Source: Acidobacteriota bacterium (lineage in GTDB: Bacteria > Acidobacteriota > Terriglobia > Bryobacterales > Bryobacteraceae). Taken from it: DNA of 64,000 bases. The notes under the pieces are model-generated. The model was not told the origin of the DNA. It was given only the letters and a program-made list of their open reading frames with translations, and did no database searches. Position numbers and translations under genes: made by a program. Location: assembly GCA_018268715.1 (NCBI GenBank), contig JAFDVZ010000007.1, positions 310,001 through 374,000 of the forward strand, read 5' to 3'. This document shows, in pieces, positions 1 through 8,480 of this stretch (the first letter of the stretch is position 1; each line of letters opens with the position of its first letter).

Positions 1-341
1 GCGTGGATATCCTTGCTTCGCAGCCGGAGGTGGACGCGAGCCGGATCTCGGCCGTGGCTGAAGACGTGGCGGGTGTTTGGCTGCTGATGGCCGCGGCCGT
101 CGATGCGCGAATCGGCCGTCTGGCCTTGTACCGCACGCCGTATAGTCTGCGAGCGGCGCTCGACAGCCCGCTGAGTCGAGGCTTGCACGACGCGGCGATT
201 CCCGCGGCGCTGCCGGACTGGGATCTGGCTGACCTGGTGAGGGCCATCGCTCCGCGCGAGGTGATGTGGACGGACCCGATGGATTGGATGCGCAACGTCG
301 TGGTGCGGCCGGGCTTCCGGTATTCGTCGCTGACGCAGTGA
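1..341 (+). CDS. C-terminal end of an alpha/beta-hydrolase (acetyl-xylan-esterase-like), partial
   Basis: The reading frame enters from outside the window (first whole codon at base 3) and stops with TGA at 339-341. The tail has a segment of the type DLVRAIAPREVMWTDPMDW, which resembles the C-terminal part of acidobacterial dienelactone-hydrolase/acetyl-xylan-esterase-like proteins, where the catalytic His lies near the end. The nucleophile region is not in the window, so the family call rests on overall resemblance only. Between 342 and 539 I see no gene, only a leader with a ribosome binding site for the next CDS. Confidence 0.55.
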   Translation, partial: VDILASQPEVDASRISAVAEDVAGVWLLMAAAVDARIGRLALYRTPYSLRAALDSPLSRGLHDAAIPAALPDWDLADLVRAIAPREVMWTDPMDWMRNVVVRPGFRYSSLTQ

Positions 342-539
342 CGTGCGGCGCCGTGTACTCGCTGCCCGACCATAACTGATATCTTTCGACGCCGCGCGAA
401 GGCGTCGGATTGCGAAGGTCGACCTTATGGCTTAGGGGTTTCCAGTCATCGATTTTTCGCCGAGTCGTTGTCCTTCCGAAATCGTGTGAGTCGTACGATG
501 CTCCGGAGAACCCTTCTCAAAAGGACACTGGAGAATCAT

Positions 540-2573
540 TTGCGAAACACTCGCGTAATTACGACAGTCATCGCGGCCGCCACGCTCGCCGTGGCCGCTT
601 CGGCTCAATCGAGCGCGCCGTCGGTGCGTTTGCTGCTGCCGGAGAGGACACGCCTGCTCGAAGGCCAGTTGGTCGACCTGGTGATTGAGGTGCGAAACGC
701 CAACGCCGTGAGCGGCCTGAAGGTGACGGCCGACAACCTGGACCTCACGTCGAAGTTCGGCGCTCCGGCCAAGGCGGAACTCGATTGCGACTCATCGTCC
801 GATTGGGTGGTCCGAGCCAATCTGCAAGCGTTCAATTCGCCGGGCGCCGTCAAACTGACGGTCTCGCTCAGCGCGGACGGCAGCTCGCTCACCGACACCC
901 GGACGATTCAGGTGCGGGAGTTCAATCCCCCCTCCGGACAGCGGCGCAACGTCGTTCTTTTCATCGGCGACGCCATGGGAACCACCTACCGCGACGCAGC
1001 CCGCCTGGTGTCGCGCTCCATCGTCGGCGCCGACGGCAAGAACTCGTTCCGCGACGGCTTTTTCGACGACCTGCTCGAGATGGACAAGATGCCGGTCAGC
1101 GGCATGTCGATGACCTACGGCACGGATTCCGTGGTGCCCGATTCGGCGAACACCGGCACCGCCTGGGCCACCGGCAACAAGAGCTTCCTGAATGCGGTGA
1201 ACAGCCTGGGCGACGGCACCGACTGCCGGTGGCGGTTTAACGGCCAGACCAACGCCGCCAACCTGGCCTACATCACCGACAATCCGCGCGTCGAGAACCT
1301 GTGGCAGTACCTCAAACGCCGCTACGGATACCGCACGGGCATCGTCACCACGGCGGCCGTCACCGATGCGACGCCGGCGGTCGAGGGCGCCTATGTCGGA
1401 TACCGCCAGGCGCGCCTGGAGATCGCCCGCCAGTTCGTGGAAAACCCCATGCTCGGCGGCAAGCCGGCCTTCGACGTGATTCTCGGAGGCGGGACGGATC
1501 CGTTCACGGCGCAGGGCCGTACGGACAAGCGCGACCTGATCTCCGAACTCCGCGCGCAAGGCTATCGATGGGTTTCCAACGCCAGCGATCTGCGCAATGT
1601 TCAGTGGGGCGGGCCGCTGCTCGGCCTGTTCAAGGGATCGGCGAATCCGGCCGCGGCGAGCAACGGCATCGCCACCGCCTCGGATGTCAACATGGACGTC
1701 GCCTATGACAAAATCGGCCTGCAGCGTCCGGCCTCGGAGCCCACGGTCGATTTCGGCGGCTACACCGACCAGCCCATGCTCGACCTGATGACGCAGAAGG
1801 CCATTGAGGCTCTTTCGGGCGGTGTGGGACCCTTCGCCGTCACTACGCCGTTCATCCTCATGGTGGAAGGCGCCTCCATCGACAAGCAGTCTCACCCGAA
1901 CCAGGCCGCCGGCACCATCTGGGACACCATCGAATTCGACAAGGCCGTCGGCGTCGCTCGCGCCTTCGCCGCCAGGCGGCCGCAGGCGGACACGCTGATC
2001 GTGGTCACCGCCGACCATGACCAGTCCATGCACATCATCGGCGTGTCGAATACGCCGGACACCGAGTACTTCAACCGTTCGAAGAGCGAGAAGGTGACCT
2101 TCAAGACCACCCGCGGCGACATGGACTTCACCGTGTGGGGCGATTCCTATTCGAACGCCCGCGCCGGCCTGCCGTTCATCAACAGCAGCACCACCGCTTC
2201 GAACAACGGCGGCGCGACGGGCATGCCCGGGACGTTCGCGACCTCGAGCCCGGCCGACACGCCGGAGAAGAGCACTTACTCCACCTACTTTGGATCGCCC
2301 GCCTATCCGGTGGACTCCAAGAGCGGCTACCCGGCTAACTCGGGTGATGGAATCCGCCGGCTGGCCGTGGGTTTCCGCACCGGGGATCACACCGGATCGA
2401 GCGTTCCCGTGACGGCCGAAGGTCCCGGCGCCTTCCTGTTCACCGGCTATATGGACCAGACCGACATCTTCTTCAAGATGGCGGCGGCTGTCTCCACCGA
2501 CACCTCCGACGGCGACAAGTTCGTCTCCACCGTGTTGAATTCGACCAAGTATCCGAAGACCTTCGGTAAATAA
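540..2573 (+). CDS. Exported alkaline phosphatase (PhoA superfamily)
   Basis: This is a 677-residue secreted phosphomonoesterase. I start it at TTG 540, because TGGAG at 529-533 sits 6-7 bases upstream and the protein then opens with a clean signal peptide ending ASAQ; the open frame extends to 468. Hallmarks of the PhoA family are visible: metal-binding GDAMG (Asp about 144), the nucleophile motif PDSANTGTAWATG (Ser about 202), GASIDKQSH (Asp about 448, His about 452), TADHD (about 492-493) and GDHTGS (His about 617). It releases inorganic phosphate from organic esters outside the cytoplasm. The next gene starts on its last base (TAATG). An acid phosphatase and TonB receptor converge on it. 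Confidence 0.93.
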   Translation: MRNTRVITTVIAAATLAVAASAQSSAPSVRLLLPERTRLLEGQLVDLVIEVRNANAVSGLKVTADNLDLTSKFGAPAKAELDCDSSSDWVVRANLQAFNSPGAVKLTVSLSADGSSLTDTRTIQVREFNPPSGQRRNVVLFIGDAMGTTYRDAARLVSRSIVGADGKNSFRDGFFDDLLEMDKMPVSGMSMTYGTDSVVPDSANTGTAWATGNKSFLNAVNSLGDGTDCRWRFNGQTNAANLAYITDNPRVENLWQYLKRRYGYRTGIVTTAAVTDATPAVEGAYVGYRQARLEIARQFVENPMLGGKPAFDVILGGGTDPFTAQGRTDKRDLISELRAQGYRWVSNASDLRNVQWGGPLLGLFKGSANPAAASNGIATASDVNMDVAYDKIGLQRPASEPTVDFGGYTDQPMLDLMTQKAIEALSGGVGPFAVTTPFILMVEGASIDKQSHPNQAAGTIWDTIEFDKAVGVARAFAARRPQADTLIVVTADHDQSMHIIGVSNTPDTEYFNRSKSEKVTFKTTRGDMDFTVWGDSYSNARAGLPFINSSTTASNNGGATGMPGTFATSSPADTPEKSTYSTYFGSPAYPVDSKSGYPANSGDGIRRLAVGFRTGDHTGSSVPVTAEGPGAFLFTGYMDQTDIFFKMAAAVSTDTSDGDKFVSTVLNSTKYPKTFGK

Positions 2574-3088
2574 TGAAGCAACTGTTGTTCATGGGGGCGC
2601 TGCTCGCGGCGGCGCCCCTGCTGTGTCAATCGCCTTTGCGTCCGGACCCCGTCATCGCCGGCGGCGTCTTTGAGTGGTTCGAACTCGGCGAAAGCCGCGC
2701 CGACGTGGCCAAGCGCTTCGGGCCGGCCACGGCCATCGCCGATTTCGGGTCGGGCTATCAATCGTGGCAATACCAGATCGATAACTCGGATCATGACAGT
2801 TTCTCGCACCAACTCGTATTCCGGAAATCCACCGGCGAGTTAGTCAGCGTCACGCGGAATTACGACCCGGAGCGGCCCGTGGACGGCTACTTCCCGAAAC
2901 AGGAAACGCGGGTCGAATCATATCCCAGCTCGAGCAAGCCAGAGTTCACCCTGCGCATCCGAAAGCTCACCGGGGAGCGCCTTCTGCTGGCGCCCGGCGG
3001 GCCGGGTCAACCGGCCGGCCAGATCTTCATCATCCGCCGGGACGAGTTACGGGTGTTCTACCCGTGGCTGGCCGAGCGGCTCCGCTGA
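2573..3088 (+). CDS. Small secreted hypothetical protein coupled to the alkaline phosphatase
   Basis: This 171-residue protein has an N-terminal signal peptide (hydrophobic stretch ending LLCQS). Its ATG overlaps the phosphatase stop codon (TAATG at 2571-2575), so translation is probably coupled. The segment LGESRADVAKRFGPATAI resembles the short helix motif of BamE/SmpA-like outer-membrane assembly folds, a weak resemblance. No catalytic motif is seen. Tight coupling suggests a partner or folding helper of the phosphatase, which is inference. It ends 3 bases before the convergent acid phosphatase gene. Confidence 0.75.
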   Translation: MKQLLFMGALLAAAPLLCQSPLRPDPVIAGGVFEWFELGESRADVAKRFGPATAIADFGSGYQSWQYQIDNSDHDSFSHQLVFRKSTGELVSVTRNYDPERPVDGYFPKQETRVESYPSSSKPEFTLRIRKLTGERLLLAPGGPGQPAGQIFIIRRDELRVFYPWLAERLR

Positions 3089-3091
3089 AGC

Positions 3092-4381
3092 TCACCGCAC
3101 CGCGTCCGCGACCGTCGCAAGGAACCCCTTCAACGGGCATGGATAGCCCGCACCCGCCGCGCCGCAGCCCGGTACGAACAACTCGGCTGCCGGCGGCGGG
3201 TTCGAGGCGCTCAGCGGCGTGCCGTCGCGCATCTGATCGAGCGTCTGGGCGATGAATCGCATGCGTACGCTGTACTCGCCTGTCGCGCGAGACCGCCACA
3301 GCGTGAACAGGAGCGCTCCACCGGGTGGGACGTCGTCGGGCTGATACCCCGGCAAAGTCCACGAAAGGTCCAGCAGCCCCGACAGGTTCGAGATGTTCGT
3401 GTCATGCCCGACCAGCACGAGCAATCGCGCATCGGCCGGCCCCAACGCTCCTTTCACCGGTTTGCCGGCAGCCGCCTGTTCGATGGACCGCGCGATGCCC
3501 AGGAGCATGCCTCCGCCGCGGATCCGCGCTAGATACGGCGTGCGTCGCAGCAGTTCGGCGTACACCGTATGCAGCCGCATTATCTCGAGCAGGTTCGTCG
3601 CGTTGAGCCGACCCCAGCCCAGACGATCGCCGCTCATGCCGTTGGCGTATTCGAGCAGCAAGTTCTCGGTCAATGTGGAAGCCAGCCGCAATGGGCCGGT
3701 CATGGTAACCGACGCATCCCCAGGCTTCAAAGCGACCTTCTCATCCATCACGGACCGCTTCGCCTTACCTCCGCCCGCCAGGATGCCGCGCAGTGTTTCG
3801 AAGGCTTCACGGTGGGCCGCCACGGTCGCGGTCAGGTCCGGCCCCATGCGTCCCGCCACCGCCGCCAGCGCCAGGCGTGCATCGGCGGAGACGCTGCCGG
3901 CCTCCAGCGGATCGAATAGCGGATCCGCCGTCTGATCGCTCGCCGAATGGACCGGCGCCGCGCATCCCGGCGCGATGGATTCCGCGAAGGCCTTGCCGGA
4001 CGCCAGCGTGCGTTGATCGACGTCCGCGTGTATGTAGAGGCGGCGGGTGGCGGAACAATCACCCAAACCTTCCAGCCCCGCTCGCGTCAGATATTGGCGA
4101 TAGTAGCCGCCCAGAATCGCCGTCAGCTTGCGGCCGTGCGGCGTCAGGTGTCCAGGAGGGACTCCAAAATCGGGCCATGGGGCAGCCGAATACTCATTCA
4201 GCCGTTCGGTGGTCCACGTAGGCGCTCGAACGCCGTGCCGCATCAGGATCGCGGCGTATCGCAGTTCCTCACCCTGGTACTGCGCCCGGCACGGCGTCTG
4301 TGTGACGAACAACGCCGCAGCCGTCAGCCACAGCGGCGCGATGCGCGCTAGAAATCGAGTTTCACGCCCGTAATGGCCCAA
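3092..4381 (-). CDS. Histidine acid phosphatase (phytase / glucose-1-phosphatase type)
   Basis: The N-terminal active-site motif MRHGVRAPTW (RHGxRxP, phosphohistidine-forming His) and the distal GHDTNI (HD proton-donor motif) identify the branch-2 histidine acid phosphatase family, which includes AppA-type phytases. A hydrophobic export signal precedes residue 34, so the enzyme is predicted to be periplasmic. The start is TTG at 4381, with a GAGGAG about 11 bases upstream, inside the 3' end of the TonB receptor gene; the two overlap by 34 bases and should be co-transcribed. Phytate or sugar phosphates are plausible substrates, but the sequence does not prove specificity. Confidence 0.85.
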   Translation of the reverse strand: MGHYGRETRFLARIAPLWLTAAALFVTQTPCRAQYQGEELRYAAILMRHGVRAPTWTTERLNEYSAAPWPDFGVPPGHLTPHGRKLTAILGGYYRQYLTRAGLEGLGDCSATRRLYIHADVDQRTLASGKAFAESIAPGCAAPVHSASDQTADPLFDPLEAGSVSADARLALAAVAGRMGPDLTATVAAHREAFETLRGILAGGGKAKRSVMDEKVALKPGDASVTMTGPLRLASTLTENLLLEYANGMSGDRLGWGRLNATNLLEIMRLHTVYAELLRRTPYLARIRGGGMLLGIARSIEQAAAGKPVKGALGPADARLLVLVGHDTNISNLSGLLDLSWTLPGYQPDDVPPGGALLFTLWRSRATGEYSVRMRFIAQTLDQMRDGTPLSASNPPPAAELFVPGCGAAGAGYPCPLKGFLATVADAVR

Positions 4382-7032
4382 ATCTTGTATCGCTCCTCTT
4401 GGATGAATCGATCCGCGACGCCCATATACACCCGGTACGGCGCATTGGTCAGGTTTAGCATGTCGATGAAGACGCGAACGTGCTTGGTAATTCGCTGACT
4501 CGCCGAAAAGTCGAGCTGCAGGCGGTTATCCAGCCAGTTATCGTCGGCCGCGGTGTTTCCGATCGCTAGAATGTAGCGGCCCTGGTAGTTCCAGGATACC
4601 CGGCCGAAGAACCCCTTCCGCGAGTAGGAGAGCGAGGCGTTCCCCATGTCCTCGGCCTGCCCCGGCAGGATGAATTCGCCGCGCGGGAGAGTGGCCTTCG
4701 AACTGACGTGGGTATAGTTGGCGTACATGGAGAATCCATGCAGCAACGGCGGCAGGAAATCGAGTTGCCGCACGAGCGTCGCCTCGAATCCATGGAGGTG
4801 GGCGTTGTCCCCGTTCACCGGCTGCGTGATTCGGTACAGATCGGCGCCCACGTTCTGCTGCAACGTCGTGCTGTAGATGTAGTCGTTCAGGCTCTTATAG
4901 AAGAAGCCGGCCGAGGCGATGCCGACATTGGCGAAGTAGTGCTCAATGGACGCGTCGAAGTTGTTCGACGTGGTCACCTTCAGGTTCGGGTTGCCCTTGG
5001 AGATGGTCAGGGCGGTGGTGTCTTGCAGGATGAACGGCGCCAGGTCCGAGTAGTTGGGCCGCGCGAGCGAACGCGAGAACGAGATGCGGAGCGGCGTGTT
5101 GGCCCAGAGCATATGCTTCAGGTGGACGCCGGGCAGCACGTTGAGATAATCGTTGGTCCCGGTGTAGAAGGTGCGTCCCAGCACCGCGCCCGACGTTCCC
5201 AGCGTGTACTGCGGAGCTCCATAGTTGGTGTGAGTGGCCTCGAAGCGGACGCCCGGCAGCAGCGTGGTCTTTTCGCCGAGATAGAACTCGTCCATGATGT
5301 AACCGCCGGTGACGCGTTCCTTGGCCCGATAGCTGCCGGAGTCGCCGGTGGCCGCATACACCGTGTTCAGTTGGCCGCCCTTGCTGAGATCCATCATCTT
5401 CTGTGGGTCGGGGAATGCGCTGCCGAACTCGGTGTACTTGCCGCCCAGGTAGTTATCCGGCGGCTGATAACCCTGAATCTGGTTGTCGGCGAACACCACC
5501 TTCACCGAACTGGGCGGCGTCTGGGTGATGGACATAACGTCGCGCGTGCGGTTCTCGTCGCGGACCTTGAGGCCCAACTTCAGCAGTCCGGCGAAGTTCG
5601 AGCGGAAACGGCTGGGCGCGGCCAGGTCGAATCCGCCGCCGATATTGCGTTCAGCGCCGCGGTCGTTCTGGATGGCGTTCTGGATGAAGGAGAACTTGGT
5701 CAGGTCCTGATTCTGTGGGTTCGCCTGCACGTTGTTCGGGTCGATCGACGCCGCCGTCACGTTGGGCGCGAACGTCACGCCGGTCTGGCGGAACGTGCTC
5801 TCCAGGCGGTACGGCGTGTCGAGCGTCGCGCCGGAGTAGGAACCCCGCCACTGCAACAGCCAGGAGCCCGGCAACGTATGGGTTCCGCCGGCCGACAGCG
5901 CCGTCTGGCCCGAGTCGTGATAACGATTGCGCAGCAGACGTTCCAGACGGCCGCTGCTGACGATGTCCCGCAGCCGGTGGCGCAGTTCGGAGTCTTCATA
6001 CCGGCTGCGCAGCCCGCGCAGGAACACGGTCGACCCCGGCGACAGCTTATAGTCGGCGTCCCACGTGCCGCCCACGCGGGTCCGCGTCAACGTGTAGTCG
6101 CGCAAGTCCAGGCTGCTCAGCGCGCCGTTGGTGTAGGCCGGCTCGAGATCCTGTGATCCGCGGTTGTTCTGGTAGAAATTTCCGGACAGGATGAAGCCGA
6201 GCTTGCCCGCCAGCATGCGCTGGCCGTAGGTTCCGTTATAGTCCTTGATGTCGTCCTTCACCAGCGTGTTGAAGCCTGAGCCGAGCGTCAGGGCCAGGTG
6301 GCGAGAGGCCGGCGCCCGCTTGGTGATCAGGTTGACGCGTCCGCCGATCGAGTCCGCCTCGAGGTCGGGCGTCAGCACCTTGGTGATTTCGATCGCGCCC
6401 ATCAGGTCGGCCGGAATCGTATCGAGCGGGATTTGGCGGCTGGTGTTTTCGGTGGTGCCGATGCGCTCGCCGTTGATAGTGGTGGCGCTCAGGCGGGGTT
6501 CGGTGCCGCGCACCAGAACGTAACGTCCCTCGCCCTGATCGCGTTGCACGACGATGCCCGGAATGCGTTGCACCGCCTCCGCCGCGTTCGGATCCGGGAA
6601 GCTGCCGATCTGGTCGGAGGCCACCAGGTTCACCAGATTGATCGAACTCATCTGGTCGTTCAGGGCGCGGGCCTGCCCCACCAGTTCAGCGTCGCCGCTG
6701 ACGGTGACGGAGGTCCGAACCACCTCGGGCGCCAGCTCGAAATCGAGCGTCGCGGTCGAATTGGCCTTGACCTCCACTTCCTGGGTCCGCGCTGCCATGC
6801 CGAGGTAGGTGGCGGTCACCTTCAAGCGTCCCGCCGGGACTTTCAGCAGCAGGAACTGACCGGAATCGCTCGCGATAGCCGACATCGGCTGGCCTTCAAC
6901 GCGGATCTCGGCGCCCGGCAAGGCGGCGGCCTGGGACCCGGTTATCACAATGCCGGCGATGTTCCCGGTTTGGGCGTTGGCGGCCACGGCGAAAGTGAAC
7001 AGAATGAGTGCGCGATAAGACAGTGTATGCAT
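4348..7032 (-). CDS. TonB-dependent outer-membrane receptor (Xanthomonas/Caulobacter type)
   Basis: The 894-residue protein has a signal peptide, a carboxypeptidase-regulatory-like beta domain (about 22-105), a plug domain with FPDPNAAEAVQRIPG and VLVRGTEPR (about 140-220), and a long beta-barrel ending in an aromatic residue (GVKLDF). The plug wording matches the TonB-Xanth-Caul receptor group, often found beside hydrolases that prepare their ligand. The overlapping acid phosphatase downstream suggests import of a phosphate ester such as phytate, or its breakdown product; this is inference. Bases 7033-7212 upstream hold no gene, but include an 11-base palindromic sequence CGATACTATCG at 7151-7161 that could be an operator. 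Confidence 0.92.
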   Translation of the reverse strand: MHTLSYRALILFTFAVAANAQTGNIAGIVITGSQAAALPGAEIRVEGQPMSAIASDSGQFLLLKVPAGRLKVTATYLGMAARTQEVEVKANSTATLDFELAPEVVRTSVTVSGDAELVGQARALNDQMSSINLVNLVASDQIGSFPDPNAAEAVQRIPGIVVQRDQGEGRYVLVRGTEPRLSATTINGERIGTTENTSRQIPLDTIPADLMGAIEITKVLTPDLEADSIGGRVNLITKRAPASRHLALTLGSGFNTLVKDDIKDYNGTYGQRMLAGKLGFILSGNFYQNNRGSQDLEPAYTNGALSSLDLRDYTLTRTRVGGTWDADYKLSPGSTVFLRGLRSRYEDSELRHRLRDIVSSGRLERLLRNRYHDSGQTALSAGGTHTLPGSWLLQWRGSYSGATLDTPYRLESTFRQTGVTFAPNVTAASIDPNNVQANPQNQDLTKFSFIQNAIQNDRGAERNIGGGFDLAAPSRFRSNFAGLLKLGLKVRDENRTRDVMSITQTPPSSVKVVFADNQIQGYQPPDNYLGGKYTEFGSAFPDPQKMMDLSKGGQLNTVYAATGDSGSYRAKERVTGGYIMDEFYLGEKTTLLPGVRFEATHTNYGAPQYTLGTSGAVLGRTFYTGTNDYLNVLPGVHLKHMLWANTPLRISFSRSLARPNYSDLAPFILQDTTALTISKGNPNLKVTTSNNFDASIEHYFANVGIASAGFFYKSLNDYIYSTTLQQNVGADLYRITQPVNGDNAHLHGFEATLVRQLDFLPPLLHGFSMYANYTHVSSKATLPRGEFILPGQAEDMGNASLSYSRKGFFGRVSWNYQGRYILAIGNTAADDNWLDNRLQLDFSASQRITKHVRVFIDMLNLTNAPYRVYMGVADRFIQEERYKIWAITGVKLDF

Positions 7033-7212
7033 ATGGTGCGGGCTGGCTCCCGTGATTGTGGAGATTCGATGCTCTGGGCGGTTGCCGGGCGCTGGCGCAC
7101 CCGGGCCGAGATACAGACAAACGGGTCTAGTTGTGTACTACCGGAAAGAACGATACTATCGACGCAAAGTCACGGTTTCATGAACGTGCGGCGCCTTTGC
7201 CGTTACAGCCGC

Positions 7213-8469
7213 TTATAGCTGCATCCGGATCTTCCACCGGGTGAGCACCCACGATATCGCCAACATGCAGGCCGTGAACAGAACGGATCGGATCACGCCG
7301 GGCCAGCCGGCATGGGGCGTCCATGCGGAATAGACGCCTCCGAGCGTGAAGTAGAACAGATCGGGCAACAGGTAGGTGAGCAGCGTGTTCGATCCGGCGG
7401 GCGCCGCGAACGCCGCCCACGCCCGGTGGCCGCCTACGTCGGCGATCCAGTAAATGGCCAGGAACAGGACGACGCTCGCGCCGCAACTGTACAGACACCA
7501 GGCGGGCGTCGCCGCGTTCTTCGAGATCCCAAGAAACGTGAAGGCCCAGCCGCCGGCCAAGAGCGCCGCTGCGTAGGCGGCCGCGAGCATCGCTTTCCGG
7601 CGGAAGGACGCCGCCGGGCCGCGATCATCGAAGAATATCTGGTGCGCCAGCACGCCGGCGATCGCGATGGAGGGCAGTTCACCGGAATCGAACGGCCAAA
7701 GCGCGTATGGAAACAGGCGTTGTAGCGGAGTCATCCCCATGCGCGAGGCGACGTTCAGGGCGGTGAGCGCCGCCAGCAGCGCCGCCGGCGCCCAGCGAAG
7801 CTTCCGGAATGGGATGTACAGAATGCAGGCCGCCAGGTAGACGCGGCCGATCAGGCCGAGGATCTCCCAGTAGCGGAAGTCAAGCCAGGCGGTACCGCCG
7901 TTTGGCGTGGAGCGCCGGAATATCGCCAGCGCAACGACGAGTAGGACGAGCCCGAAGTACTTCAGCGCCAGCCACAGCCCCCGTCGTCCCCTGCTCGGGT
8001 AGACCAGCCAGAACAGGATGCCGCCGACCAGCGCGAGCGTCGCCCAGGCGCCCGCCGGAAGGCCGGTCAGCCGCGGGTCCGGCTTGCCGGCGTTGGCGAG
8101 AATCAGGCCCAGCACGATGAGGCTGAACGACCGCAGCAGGATGTGGGTCCAAAGGCGCAACCACGAATCGCCCCGTTCGAGGCGACGCTCCACGGCGAAT
8201 GGAATCGACATTCCGACGATGAACAGAAAGGCCGGGAAAACGACGTCCACATAGGTCATGCCGCTCTGTTTGGAGGGCATGTGGTAGGTCCACCAGGGAA
8301 GCCCTTTCACGCCCGCCAGGTCGTTGACGAAGATCATGACGGCCATGGTCAGGCCGCGGAAGATGTCGAGGGAATGAACGCGCACGCGCGCGGACAACGC
8401 CGGAGCGCCGATGACGGGTGTGGACCCCATGGACGTGAGGATATCGCGGACGGATCGAGCGCGTATCAT
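7213..8469 (-). CDS. Polytopic acyltransferase-like membrane protein (NagX/HGSNAT, DUF5009 type)
   Basis: The protein opens its first membrane segment with VHSLDIFRGLTMAVMIFVND, the signature of the heparan-alpha-glucosaminide N-acetyltransferase / NagX family, followed by about ten hydrophobic segments and a conserved YVDVVFPAFLFIVGMSIPF stretch. Members are thought to acetylate amino sugars or are linked to N-acetylglucosamine use. It is divergent from the GH9-GH18 chitinase-like gene, only 11 bases between the two ATGs, which fits an amino-sugar role. Two starts are possible (8469 or 8430); neither has a strong ribosome binding site. 418 residues, normal for the family. Confidence 0.8.
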   Translation of the reverse strand: MIRARSVRDILTSMGSTPVIGAPALSARVRVHSLDIFRGLTMAVMIFVNDLAGVKGLPWWTYHMPSKQSGMTYVDVVFPAFLFIVGMSIPFAVERRLERGDSWLRLWTHILLRSFSLIVLGLILANAGKPDPRLTGLPAGAWATLALVGGILFWLVYPSRGRRGLWLALKYFGLVLLVVALAIFRRSTPNGGTAWLDFRYWEILGLIGRVYLAACILYIPFRKLRWAPAALLAALTALNVASRMGMTPLQRLFPYALWPFDSGELPSIAIAGVLAHQIFFDDRGPAASFRRKAMLAAAYAAALLAGGWAFTFLGISKNAATPAWCLYSCGASVVLFLAIYWIADVGGHRAWAAFAAPAGSNTLLTYLLPDLFYFTLGGVYSAWTPHAGWPGVIRSVLFTACMLAISWVLTRWKIRMQL

Positions 8470-8480
8470 GGGATCGTCTT

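Noticed and set aside
792-2390. 532-codon antisense frame under the alkaline phosphatase
   Set aside because: High GC gives long antisense frames; no motif, signal or ribosome binding site, and the sense gene is certain.
4708-6156. 482-codon + strand frame under the TonB receptor
   Set aside because: Composition is that of a shadow frame; the receptor domains on the minus strand are continuous.
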